Positions 6,846 through 13,071 of a DNA stretch of 13,261 bases are shown piece by piece. The stretch lies in contig SOJY01000280.1 in assembly GCA_004376385.1 (NCBI GenBank), positions 1 to 13,261 on the forward strand. Direction: 5' to 3'. The DNA comes from Candidatus Bathyarchaeum sp. (GTDB lineage Archaea; Thermoproteota; Bathyarchaeia; Bathyarchaeales; Bathyarchaeaceae). The position numbers were made by a program, and so were the translations under genes. Numbering within the stretch: position 1 is the stretch's first letter; each line of letters opens with the position of its first letter. Under the pieces are notes generated by a model. It had not been told where the DNA came from. It made no database searches and worked only from the letters and a program-made list of their open reading frames with translations.

Positions 6846-7406
6846 TCAAAGCGACGCAGCGTCACCTGTTTTTCCTTTGTTTTTCATCTTCAAAAGAGCA
6901 GCCCCTATGTTCGTTAACAAGTGTATCGGGATTGTTATCAGAAGAATTATCAGAGCCGCTGGCAAGGAGGGGGGCGAAACCAGAATGGAAAAGAGCAACG
7001 CTCCTAATATGAAGTCGATCTGATCTGCTACTGGAATGGAGCTCCCGGGAGAACGGTTTAACCGCCGCTTAATGAAAGACTCTATCAGGTCACCTGTTAA
7101 AGCTCCTAGAGACAGCACAAATCCAAGCAGTATGCTGTATTGAAACTGGGGGCTGTATTGAAATAGAACCTGCTCAAAGATGAGCGTTTGAACTAAACCA
7201 ACTAACGTTCCCACAATAATGCCCGCCAAGAAGCCTCTGATTGTCTTGTGGGAACCAAGGAAGGGTTTACCGTCAAAGAATGTCTTGCCGAAGTCCATGG
7301 GTTTGCCACCGCCGAAGATCACAGGGGCTGCGTTGGCGCAGTAAGCTGGGAAAATAAACCACATGGCGGCGGCGATGTCGATAATTGTTATCGTCATTTT
7401 TCTCAT
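6846..7406 (-). CDS. carS: CDP-archaeol synthase (CarS)
   Basis: CarS (PF01864/DUF46 family) transfers CMP from CTP to 2,3-di-O-geranylgeranylglycerol phosphate, making CDP-archaeol for the polar-lipid headgroups of archaeal membranes. The 186-aa protein is very hydrophobic, with about five membrane segments. Family signatures are present: W-F-I-F-P-A-Y-C-A-N-A-A-P near the N-terminus, G-G-G-K-P-M-D-F-G-K, then G-S-H-K-T-I-R-G-F, then G-D-L-I-E-S-F-I-K-R-R with G121 and V-A-D-Q-I-D-F. The ATG ending at 7397 (183 aa, start M-T-I-T) has AGGATGAG about 4 nt upstream and may be the true start; 7406 is the longest choice. It follows radB by 28 nt on the same strand, so they probably form an operon. 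Confidence 0.93.
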   Translation of the reverse strand: MRKMTITIIDIAAAMWFIFPAYCANAAPVIFGGGKPMDFGKTFFDGKPFLGSHKTIRGFLAGIIVGTLVGLVQTLIFEQVLFQYSPQFQYSILLGFVLSLGALTGDLIESFIKRRLNRSPGSSIPVADQIDFILGALLFSILVSPPSLPAALIILLITIPIHLLTNIGAALLKMKNKGKTGDAASL

Positions 7407-7434
7407 CCTTTATTATTACTTGAAGAAAATAACT

Positions 7435-8127
7435 CTAACATCTGTAATCAGTTATTCCTACGCTTTCGATATTGACGTAACAGAATCCTGTTCCTTTGAT
7501 TTTCGGATGTTTTTCACGCAGGACCTTTATGACCCGTGTTTGCCCCGTTTGTTTCATGTCAAGCACGATGTCTGACCAATAGTTCAGAACCCGTGCCGCC
7601 ACAGGTTTAATTTCAACCGTTTCTCCAAGAGGAACACTTCTCACTTGACTAATGACAAGAACTGCTACTCCACACGTTTTGGATATCTGAGTCAAAACCG
7701 CCAGTTGTCTGTTCAACTCACGATTCGCAGCATACGTTTCTTTCATGTCGTTGAGTTCAACGCGATATAATGATGTGACAGTGTCGACGACAATCAACCC
7801 AAATTTTTTGGTTATAACCTTTTCAAGGTGATCTATTGCTCTGGACTGGTCCTGAAATGTTGTTGGTCTCATTATGATCATAAGGGGCGAGATTTTCTCA
7901 TAATCATACTCCGCTATCTGTGACAGCCGCTCATAAGAAAAGGTTCCATCAGTGTCTATAAATAGGGACTTGATGCCTCTCCGCGCGCAATTAACTGCGC
8001 ACTGAACAGCGAGAGAAGTTTTGCCTGTTTCCGCCTCTCCATAGACGAGGGAGACGCCTTCAGCAGGGAATCCTCCTCCTAACAATTTGTCAAGCGAAAT
8101 GCAACCCGTCTGAACGAAATTCTGCAA
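7435..8127 (-). CDS. radB: DNA repair and recombination protein RadB
   Basis: RadB is a RecA/RadA-superfamily ATPase paralogue with a core ATPase domain but without the N-terminal helix-hairpin-helix domain of RadA. The 230-aa length fits. It starts T-G-C-I-S-L-D-K-L-L-G-G-G-F after a few residues. Walker A is G-E-A-E-T-G-K-T-S at 30-38 and Walker B is L-I-V-V-D at 111-115. A VLVISQV strand (about 156-162) follows and the C-terminal R-V-I-K-V-L-R-E-K-H segment is typical. The family is linked to homologous recombination, probably as a mediator for RadA; a KaiC-like single-domain ATPase is the alternative. The start is TTG (8125-8127). TTATAAT at about 8165-8171 would put transcription start only 10-20 nt upstream, making the mRNA nearly leaderless. 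CarS follows 28 nt downstream. Confidence 0.88.
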   Translation of the reverse strand: MQNFVQTGCISLDKLLGGGFPAEGVSLVYGEAETGKTSLAVQCAVNCARRGIKSLFIDTDGTFSYERLSQIAEYDYEKISPLMIIMRPTTFQDQSRAIDHLEKVITKKFGLIVVDTVTSLYRVELNDMKETYAANRELNRQLAVLTQISKTCGVAVLVISQVRSVPLGETVEIKPVAARVLNYWSDIVLDMKQTGQTRVIKVLREKHPKIKGTGFCYVNIESVGITDYRC

Positions 8128-8160
8128 TGCAGCAACACAAGAAGCGAAGTATAGTCTCAG

Positions 8161-8283
8161 GAATTATAAGCCTTCTCTCTGTTGACATCTTTTGTTGAAG
8201 GATCTTTCGTAACATATTTAAGCGGAAAAGAAAGACAGGAGAGTCACGCAGGGTTCAAGGTCATGCATATATACAACTCTCCG
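8161..8283. promoter_or_regulatory. Divergent promoter region, radB and kinase genes
   Basis: The radB box A is read on the - strand at 8161-8172 (GGCTTATAATTC). On the + strand two candidates exist: ACATATTTAAGC (about 8212-8223) and the stronger CATATATA (8266-8273), which would start transcription near 8297. An inverted repeat, GGAGAGT (8238-8244) with ACTCTCC (8276-8282), brackets the second box A. It can be extended by about five A/G pairs if a short bulge is allowed. Confidence 0.45.
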
Positions 8284-8332
8284 TTTTCTAATCATTCGTT
8301 TCTTCTGCGGGGAACTTGGAAAGTGTAATCAA

Positions 8333-8416
8333 ATGAAGACGAAAATAGCTGTTGCAACTGTTTCTGGAAGAGCCTATTACGAACTTGTTGCTGAACTGAA
8401 GAGGAAGAATGTTTAA
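8333..8416 (+). CDS. 27-codon ORF coupled to kinase gene, possible truncated gene
   Basis: The ATG at 8333 opens 27 codons starting M-K-T-K-I-A-V-A-T-V-S-G-R-A-Y-Y and ending R-K-N-V, then TAA. The TAA shares its last A with the ATG of the following kinase (TAATG), so the kinase may depend on translation of this ORF. GGAAAGTG (about 8318-8325) is a modest ribosome binding site. The peptide is well-formed coding sequence (a beta strand then a helix) rather than random. It recalls the N-terminus of a longer archaeal uncharacterised family, although that is recollection and not a search result. Options are the stump of a longer gene after an internal deletion, a real microprotein or a coupling leader. 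Confidence 0.5.
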   Translation: MKTKIAVATVSGRAYYELVAELKRKNV

Positions 8417-9699
8417 TGAAGCATGTTATCAATGAAGGCAAGACTTTGCTGGTTGATGGTCCTGCTTCAGTGAGCATTCTCTCCGGAAAGGTAAGCGTTC
8501 TGGGGGCGCCTCTTCAAATCAGCGAGAAACTCGTAGTCAGGGAAGGGAAACGTTTGCCCTTGTGGGTGAGAAAAAGGGCTACTCTTGAATTGATGATGGG
8601 GGAAGGGGCTTCTATAAACGAAGTTGACGCGGGAACTGTTCCTTCTTTATGGGATGAAGCCGCAAAGGAGATTTTGTCCCTAGATAAACCGTTGACTGTC
8701 ATGGTTATAGGCGGCATGGACTCGGGCAAGACAAGCTTCTGCACCTTTCTTGTGAATGAAGCGGTGATGAATAAGTGGAGGACAAGCGTTATTGATGCTG
8801 ATTTGGGGCAGTCTGATGTGGGACCGCCTTCAACTGTGGGGTTCAATTTCGTAACTGAGCCCGTGAAAGACCTCTTCGAGATCGATGCTCAAGACGCGGT
8901 TTTTGTGGGGTCGACGAGTCCAAGCGGGGCAATAAATAAGGTCATTGAGGGATTGACCCAGCTGAAAGATAAGGTGATTGAGGCAGGCGTGGATTTTCTT
9001 GTCATAAACACCGATGGCTGGGTTGAAGGCGAAGAAGCAGCCGCATATAAGGTTCGGTTGGCGGAAAAAGTTGGTTCCAGTGTTGTCGTTGGAATGCAAC
9101 GAGGGAACGAGTTAAGCCCCATTTTAGATGCGCTGCATGGCGTTAAGGTTCTTGTTATAGATTCTCCGCAGCTGATTCAGCCAAGGAATAGAGAAAAAAG
9201 GAAGGTTTTGCGGGAGCTTAGTTATAAGAAGTATCTGAAAGGAGCCAAGATGCAGTCTTTTTCTCTTAGCTGGATCAAAGTTATAGATTCTCTTTTGGGT
9301 GCCGGTGGTCCGTTGCATCATCGACGTTTGGAAACCTTGAGTAATCTGCTGGGAACGCGACCAATCTACTCCGAAGAAACCGTTGCTACCATTCTTGTTG
9401 TGCTAAAAAAGAGTGAAGCCGTTACTGAAGAACAGATCAAAGATGCTGAGGAGCACTTCGGGAAAAGGGTTAAGGTGATACGGGAGGGAGACGAGGAGGG
9501 CTTGCTTGTGGGGCTGAAAGATGAAGAAGATATTTTTTTGGGGATCGGCATCCTGCATGAAGTTGACTACAAACGAAAAATCCTGAAAATATATACTCCT
9601 GTGAGCGAGAAAGTTTCTATGCTGTGTTTTGGTCAGATAAAACTGAACAAAAACTTCAGGGAGATCGGCTTAAGCACAGTCTACTCCAAAGAACTGTAA
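8416..9699 (+). CDS. Grc3/Clp1-type polynucleotide 5'-hydroxyl kinase
   Basis: This 427-aa protein belongs to the Clp1/Grc3 (NOL9) family, COG1341 type, which phosphorylates 5'-OH ends of RNA (and often DNA) with NTP and takes part in tRNA and rRNA processing. An N-terminal beta-rich domain (about 1-55) precedes the P-loop domain. Walker A is G-G-M-D-S-G-K-T-S (99-107), and the family signature D-A-D-L-G-Q-S-D-V-G-P-P is at 127-138. A V-F-V-G-S-T-S-P-S-G strand and an L-V-I-N-T-D-G-W segment follow, as expected for the kinase core. The C-terminal third (about 300-427) is another beta-rich domain. The ATG overlaps the upstream 27-codon ORF (TAATG), and GAGGAAG (8401-8407) is a possible ribosome binding site. 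The length matches archaeal members; the choice between Clp1 and Grc3 is not resolvable here. Confidence 0.92.
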   Translation: MKHVINEGKTLLVDGPASVSILSGKVSVLGAPLQISEKLVVREGKRLPLWVRKRATLELMMGEGASINEVDAGTVPSLWDEAAKEILSLDKPLTVMVIGGMDSGKTSFCTFLVNEAVMNKWRTSVIDADLGQSDVGPPSTVGFNFVTEPVKDLFEIDAQDAVFVGSTSPSGAINKVIEGLTQLKDKVIEAGVDFLVINTDGWVEGEEAAAYKVRLAEKVGSSVVVGMQRGNELSPILDALHGVKVLVIDSPQLIQPRNREKRKVLRELSYKKYLKGAKMQSFSLSWIKVIDSLLGAGGPLHHRRLETLSNLLGTRPIYSEETVATILVVLKKSEAVTEEQIKDAEEHFGKRVKVIREGDEEGLLVGLKDEEDIFLGIGILHEVDYKRKILKIYTPVSEKVSMLCFGQIKLNKNFREIGLSTVYSKEL

Positions 9700-9792
9700 A
9701 ACTTCGTTACCTAATCTAATTGTTTGTCTGGAACGGGCACAAAGCGTTGATTGGGCAAATATTGCAAAGAAACTTTTCTCTAAGTTTTGTTT

Positions 9793-9846
9793 GAAAATAC
9801 TAAATAGACGGTTGACCAAGCTACTAATAGGCACGGAGAGTCGCGT
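9793..9846 (+). promoter_or_regulatory. Promoter and RBS of PAC4-like gene
   Basis: AAAATACTAAATAG (9794-9807) fits a box A, predicting transcription start near 9828. GGAGA (9836-9840) lies 6 nt before the TTG at 9847. The rest of 9700-9792 has no gene that I can see. Confidence 0.45.
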
Positions 9847-10206
9847 TTGTCACGAGCAAAAATTATCAAAGAAGAGATAGTTGAAAGAGAAACGACTTTT
9901 TTTGCTGTGTACATTGAAACAAAAAACGCGAATCAACTGTTTTTGAGTGAGGGCGAAGATAAGCTGGGCACCTTGGCTGTAGCTATACCCCAACCGCAGA
10001 ACTTGGTCGGATCGCCCCTCTCCTCGATATTGCTTGGAGACCGGAACATGATGATTGCCCGCGCTCTAGCTGAAATCCTCGCCCAAAAAACAAAAAAGAT
10101 CGGTTTAGTCTCAGTTTTCATAAAATCCGTTACCGAACAGGAAGCTGCTCCCATTCTTAGGAAACTCATGGAGAAGACCCTCAAAAAAGAGGAAAACAAG
10201 AACTGA
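9847..10206 (+). CDS. Proteasome assembly chaperone 4-like protein
   Basis: This 119-aa protein starts at TTG with GGAGA 6 nt upstream. Its sequence runs in parallel with human PSMG4 (PAC4, 123 aa). L-F-L-x-x-G is followed by L-A-V-A (43-46), then S-x-L-L-G-D (60-65), then a helix with L-A-x-x-L-A-x-K-T-x-K (about 74-84), then a V-S strand and a charged C-terminal helix. In eukaryotes PAC3-PAC4 guide assembly of the 20S alpha ring. A PAC2-family gene sits about 9 kb away in this same window. The homology is judged by eye against remembered sequence. The exact order relative to archaeal Pba3/Pba4-like proteins is not known, and a functional role is inferred. It seems to be a single-gene unit between the kinase and dehydrogenase genes. 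Confidence 0.68.
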   Translation: MSRAKIIKEEIVERETTFFAVYIETKNANQLFLSEGEDKLGTLAVAIPQPQNLVGSPLSSILLGDRNMMIARALAEILAQKTKKIGLVSVFIKSVTEQEAAPILRKLMEKTLKKEENKN

Positions 10207-10323
10207 ACATCCAAATTTTTTCTTTAGAACACAAGATTGCCGAAACAGTCAGCTAACATTGAGAATGTTATGGCTTGCTTTTTTCAACATAGTTGCTTAT
10301 GTTCTGTTTGTTTCTTTCCAGCC

Positions 10324-10377
10324 AACACATATATTGCACCTATTCTATGTAGTTTTGGAATTCCGGAGGAACCGTTG
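10324..10377 (+). promoter_or_regulatory. Box A and RBS fixing the dehydrogenase start
   Basis: ACACATATATT (10325-10335) is a box A that predicts transcription start near 10357. CGGAGGA (10364-10370) is a near-perfect ribosome binding site 7 nt before the ATG at 10378. This excludes the longer in-frame start at 10237. Confidence 0.65.
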
Positions 10378-11754
10378 ATGAATTTCGACGTCATAATCGT
10401 GGGCGCTGGTCCTGCTGGAATCTTCTCTGCTCTTGAGTTAGGTGACAAAACAGATCTTAGTATTTTGCTTTTGGATAAAGGCCCAGATATTGATCAGCGC
10501 AAATGTCCCTCCAGTAGAGGTTTAGGCTGCTTAAACTGTGATCCCTGCTCCCTGTTGGCTGGTTGGGGAGGCGCTGGCGCCTTCAGTGATGGAAAGCTTA
10601 CTTTGTCCACAGAGGTTGGTGGGTGGCTCAACGAGTACTGCACTGAAGAGCAGCTTTGGGATTTGTTGCGTTATGTTGACGGCGTTTATCTGAAGTTTGG
10701 GGCAACTAAGCGTCTTTATGGTGTTGGTCCCGAACAGTTTGCTGAGCTCGAACGAAAAGCTTCTCTTGCTGGGTTGAAGCTTGTTTCCCAGAAAGTGCGG
10801 CATATGGGCACTGAAAAATGTGCTGAGACTCTTCGTAAGATGCGTAGTCATCTTGAAGGCAGGGTTGACATTAGGACCCGAACTCACGTGAAGAGCCTTT
10901 TGGTCAAGGACGGCAAGGTTGAAGGTGTTGAGACCACCAAGGGAGAAAAGTTCTACGGAAAATATGTGATTGTGGCGCCGGGACGAATCGGAGCCGAATG
11001 GCTGAAGACTGAAGCAGAAGTTCTTGGTCTGAAAACCTTGAACAATCCTGTGGACATAGGCGTCAGGGTGGAGCTTCAAGCCGCTATCATGGAGGAACTC
11101 ACTTCGACCCTGTATGAGCCAAAGCTGATTTACTACTCTAAATCCTTTGACGATCAGGTGAGAACCTTCTGTGTTTCGCCTCTAGGAGAAGTAATCACAG
11201 AATCATATGATGGTATCTTAACCGTGAATGGCCAGAGCTACGCTGAACGGAAAACAAAAAACACGAACTTCGCCATCTTGGTTAGCACCTCCTTTACAGA
11301 GCCATTCAGAGAACCCATAGCCTACGGAAAATACATTGCACGGCTTTCGAACTTGCTCAGCGGAGGCGTAATCATTCAGAGGCTAGGCGACCTGAAGGCT
11401 GGACGCCGCTCAACAGAAGAGCGGATAAAACGTAGCCTATGTGTTCCAACCCTCAAGAACGCCACGCCCGGAGACCTCAGCTTCGTGCTGCCCTACCGCT
11501 ATTTGGCTGACATCCAAGAGATGCTTCAGGCATTGGATAAATTGGCTCCCGGAGTAAACTCGAATGATACGCTACTTTATGGCATCGAAGTGAAGTTCTA
11601 TTCCTCAAGGCTCGAGTTGACTGATCAGCTGGAAACAAAGATCAAGAACATGTTTACGATCGGTGACGGAGCTGGAGTAAGCCGAGGACTCATTCAAGCG
11701 TCTTCCTCAGGCGTTATAGTCGCCAAAGAGATTGCAAAGCGGGCAAAGAAGTAA
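10378..11754 (+). CDS. FAD-dependent dehydrogenase (COG2509 type)
   Basis: The protein is 458 aa and starts M-N-F-D-V-I-I-V-G-A-G-P-A-G, a Rossmann FAD-binding motif (G9, G11, G14). A cysteine cluster follows: C43, C51, C54 and C57 in R-K-C-P-S-S-R-G-L-G-C-L-N-C-D-P-C. Next comes G-W-G-G-A-G-A-F-S-D-G-K-L, the flavin-contacting segment typical of this group. The C-terminus has the second FAD motif, T-I-G-D-G-A-G (D430), and S-S-S-G-V-I-V-A. The family is a set of uncharacterised FAD-dependent dehydrogenases present in archaea and bacteria; the substrate is unknown. The Cys spacing (C-x7-C-x2-C-x2-C) could bind an Fe-S cluster or zinc. The start is set by box A plus ribosome binding site (see the promoter entry). 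A T-rich stretch follows the stop. Confidence 0.85.
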   Translation: MNFDVIIVGAGPAGIFSALELGDKTDLSILLLDKGPDIDQRKCPSSRGLGCLNCDPCSLLAGWGGAGAFSDGKLTLSTEVGGWLNEYCTEEQLWDLLRYVDGVYLKFGATKRLYGVGPEQFAELERKASLAGLKLVSQKVRHMGTEKCAETLRKMRSHLEGRVDIRTRTHVKSLLVKDGKVEGVETTKGEKFYGKYVIVAPGRIGAEWLKTEAEVLGLKTLNNPVDIGVRVELQAAIMEELTSTLYEPKLIYYSKSFDDQVRTFCVSPLGEVITESYDGILTVNGQSYAERKTKNTNFAILVSTSFTEPFREPIAYGKYIARLSNLLSGGVIIQRLGDLKAGRRSTEERIKRSLCVPTLKNATPGDLSFVLPYRYLADIQEMLQALDKLAPGVNSNDTLLYGIEVKFYSSRLELTDQLETKIKNMFTIGDGAGVSRGLIQASSSGVIVAKEIAKRAKK

Positions 11755-11763
11755 GTCCGCCTC

Positions 11764-11780
11764 ATTTTTCTGTTTTTGTT
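11764..11780 (+). terminator. T-rich terminator after dehydrogenase gene
   Basis: ATTTTTCTGTTTTTGTT contains two T5 runs starting about 10 nt after the stop codon at 11754. Archaeal RNA polymerase terminates efficiently at such U-rich stretches without a hairpin. Confidence 0.5.
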
Positions 11781-11805
11781 ACCTTAGCGTAGCTTTCGGA
11801 TGTTT

Positions 11806-11883
11806 TGGTGGGGCCGCCCGGATTTGAACCGGGGTCCCGAACGTCCGAGGCTCAGAGCCTTGACCATGCTAGCCGACGGCCCC
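11806..11883 (-). tRNA. tRNA, probably Pro (anticodon CGG), CCA encoded
   Basis: On the minus strand a 75-nt cloverleaf fits: acceptor GGGGCCG pairs with CGGCCCC, the T arm is CCCGG-TTCAAAT-CCGGG, and the D loop contains the invariant GG (CATGGTCA). The discriminator is A, followed by a genomically encoded CCA (11806-11808). The geometry forces the anticodon loop C-T-C-G-G-A-C, hence CGG (Pro), held by stem TGAGC/GTTCG. Two of these five pairs are G-U, and the D stem GGCT/GGCT also has two G-U pairs. The base after the anticodon is A, whereas tRNA-Pro normally has G37, so isoacceptor identity is less sure than tRNA status. TTATGTAA (within 11913-11924, - strand) is a possible box A. There is no intron. 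Confidence 0.8.
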
Positions 11884-12021
11884 CTCTTTCACGGATTCTT
11901 TGATGCGTCAGGTTTTACATAAGGATTCTCGTAGAACCTTTTTCTTGAGGTGCTACCCCTTTGCTTGTATTTGCTGTTTATGTTTGTGTGGATCTGTTTT
12001 TTGGGGGAAAATAAAGAAGGT

Positions 12022-12049
12022 TTTTATATGTTAACCTTGTTTTCTGGGT
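12022..12049 (+). promoter_or_regulatory. Box A for a leaderless gene
   Basis: TTTATAT (12023-12029) is centred about 24 nt before the ATG at 12050, so transcription should begin at or next to the start codon. This fits the absence of a ribosome binding site. The remaining stretch between the tRNA and this gene (11884-12021) holds only the tRNA promoter and the motif TTTTTTGGGGGAAAA, whose core recurs at about 12691-12706. Confidence 0.55.
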
Positions 12050-12445
12050 ATGCCTCTAGTATTTGACTTCAACCCAAATTGGTTCCTCATCTTCTTTGCC
12101 TTCTTAGGGGCATGGGCAGTTCTGATGATTATCAGAAAACGGAATGGCAAAAAAAGTGGAGTTAAAGAACAGGTTTACTTGGCTATGGCTGGGCTGTTTT
12201 CGTTGGTTCTTATGGAATTATTCGCAACCCAGTCTAATTTGTGGCATTACATTCCAGGAGATTGGCCCGTGATTTTGTGGCCTACATACGTTGCTGCTAT
12301 ATTGTTTGGGTATCAGTTGTTGCGGTTTATAGAAGAACGGCTTGCAGTGAAAGCCGTGAGTATGCGCCAAAAAAAAGCCTATTTGTCGGCGAATTTGCTT
12401 CGGTTTCTTTTGAATTTCTTTTTGCATTTTACGCTGCAGAAGTAG
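12050..12445 (+). CDS. Hypothetical membrane protein
   Basis: I do not recognise this 131-aa protein. It has hydrophobic segments near residues 11-28, 43-60 and 73-92, with basic loops between (IRKRNGKKSGVK), giving a three-helix membrane protein. A-T-Q-S-N-L-W-H-Y-I-P-G-D-W-P-V-I is a notable aromatic loop before helix 3. A fourth hydrophobic stretch (about 114-128, L-L-R-F-L-L-N-F-F-L-H-F) lies opposite the Lys/Arg-rich end of the YHS gene on the minus strand, so its hydrophobicity may be a by-product of that antisense overlap. The native C-terminus may therefore have been lost or extended. Expression is probably from a leaderless transcript (box A at 12023). No operon partner is evident. 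Confidence 0.6.
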   Translation: MPLVFDFNPNWFLIFFAFLGAWAVLMIIRKRNGKKSGVKEQVYLAMAGLFSLVLMELFATQSNLWHYIPGDWPVILWPTYVAAILFGYQLLRFIEERLAVKAVSMRQKKAYLSANLLRFLLNFFLHFTLQK

Positions 12446-12525
12446 TATTTTTCTCCGTCGTGAGTTATTTTATATTTGGCTGTCTTTTCGGTCATAATTA
12501 CGCCGCATACTGGGTCTCTAGGCAT
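12379..12525 (-). CDS. YHS-domain metal-binding small protein, 48 aa
   Basis: The protein starts M-P-R-D-P-V-C-G-V and contains Y-Y-F-C-S-V-K-C-K-K-K-F. This is the full YHS signature D-P-V-C-G, then Y-x-F-C-S-x-x-C-x-x-x-F, with metal ligands C7, C30 and C34. YHS/TRASH-like domains bind transition metals such as copper, occur in metal ATPases, and also occur as stand-alone proteins near metal-handling genes. The ATG ends at 12525, GAGGTGA (12536-12542) is a strong ribosome binding site 10 nt upstream, and GTTATACA (12591-12598) is a box A. The C-terminal 22 codons overlap the 3' end of the convergent membrane-protein gene. The gene is short but the motif and signals agree. No metal transporter is seen beside it, so the exact metal is unknown. 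Confidence 0.85.
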   Translation of the reverse strand: MPRDPVCGVIMTEKTAKYKITHDGEKYYFCSVKCKKKFKRNRSKFADK

Positions 12526-12843
12526 CAGTTTTCCTTCACCTCACCAATAGTGAACGGCATTAGATAAGCTCTTTGCATATTATCGTCGATTGTATAACAT
12601 TTATTGTAGCGGTTTTTAATTTGTGTCCCAGAAAAATGTGTGCTTTCTTATTTTTTGTAATCGTTTTTAGTTTTTGTCTTCTTTTGTTGCTGTTTTTGGG
12701 GGAAAACGTCTGTTTTGGGGTTGGGGTGCGTGTTCAGGTAACGTTTAATAGTTGCACTCTTCTTATCGAGAAGAAGTTATGTGTCTGAGGTAAACGTGGT
12801 TGCTGTTTTGGAGCCGCGTGAGTTGTTTAGGGAGGGAATGTTG
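12526..12843. other. AT-rich intergenic region with two promoters
   Basis: This stretch contains the YHS promoter and RBS (- strand, above) and a + strand box A, GTTTAATA (12743-12750), for the small gene that follows, predicting a start near 12772. It is strongly T-rich on the + strand (several TTTTT runs at 12615-12705), which would also end any + transcript running in from the left. Open frames here look like low-complexity F/L/V strings and I do not call them genes. Confidence 0.4.
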
Positions 12844-13032
12844 ATGGCGGAAATTCAGATTGGGGATAAGATGAAGATTCCAGTGCATAGTGTTTTTCAT
12901 CAAGAAGCGGGGCATTTTGGTAAAGTTGTGTACATAAGCGAAGACGGAAACACTGTAACCGTGAAATGTGACCGAAAGCACGGCGGCAAAACAGTTGCTT
13001 TCAATATTGCCCTCAAACCAAAAGAAAAATAA
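12844..13032 (+). CDS. Hypothetical small beta-rich protein
   Basis: This 62-aa protein begins M-A-E-I-Q-I-G-D-K-M-K-I-P-V-H-S-V-F-H and contains G-H-F-G-K-V-V-Y-I-S-E-D-G-N-T-V-T-V-K-C, then K-H-G-G-K-T-V-A-F-N-I. The alternating pattern suggests a small beta barrel (SH3- or OB-like), but I cannot name a family. The ATG at 12844 is favoured by the very strong AGGGAGGGA (12829-12837) 6 nt upstream. A GTG at 12781 would add 21 codons with no good ribosome binding site but would lie close to the predicted transcription start (about 12772), so it is a real alternative. A hairpin and T7 tract follow 13 nt after the stop. Confidence 0.6.
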   Translation: MAEIQIGDKMKIPVHSVFHQEAGHFGKVVYISEDGNTVTVKCDRKHGGKTVAFNIALKPKEK

Positions 13033-13045
13033 ACTGCACCAAGTT

Positions 13046-13071
13046 TGTGTGCACTTTTTTTGAAGCACACA
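13046..13071 (+). terminator. Hairpin with T7 loop, probable terminator
   Basis: TGTGTGC (13046-13052) pairs perfectly with GCACACA (13065-13071), and the 12-nt loop contains T7 (13055-13061). It begins 13 nt after the preceding stop. The T7 tract alone would serve archaeal termination. Confidence 0.45.

Noticed and set aside
8248..8262. GGGTTCAAGG resembling a tRNA T arm
   Set aside because: No complementary T stem or acceptor stem flanks it.
10237..10377. 47-residue N-terminal extension of the FAD dehydrogenase
   Set aside because: The box A and a strong RBS (CGGAGGA) lie inside it, and the Rossmann motif begins directly after the ATG at 10378.
11845..11862. Alternative anticodon CTG (Gln) in the tRNA
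   Set aside because: It would leave only 14 nt for positions 8 to 21, too few for a D arm, and one anticodon-stem pair would be A-C.
11996..12012. TTTTTGGGGGAAAA motif repeated at about 12691-12706
   Set aside because: Only two copies of a low-complexity string in T-rich DNA; no pairing or boundary feature, so noted but not raised as a finding.
12241..12567. + strand frame overlapping the membrane gene, considered as a frameshifted continuation
   Set aside because: It runs antisense through the YHS gene and its promoter and shows no continuation of the membrane-protein pattern.
12573..12788. 71-codon + strand frame rich in F, L and V
   Set aside because: Low-complexity T-rich DNA gives such strings; no ribosome binding site or motif, and it overlaps promoter elements.
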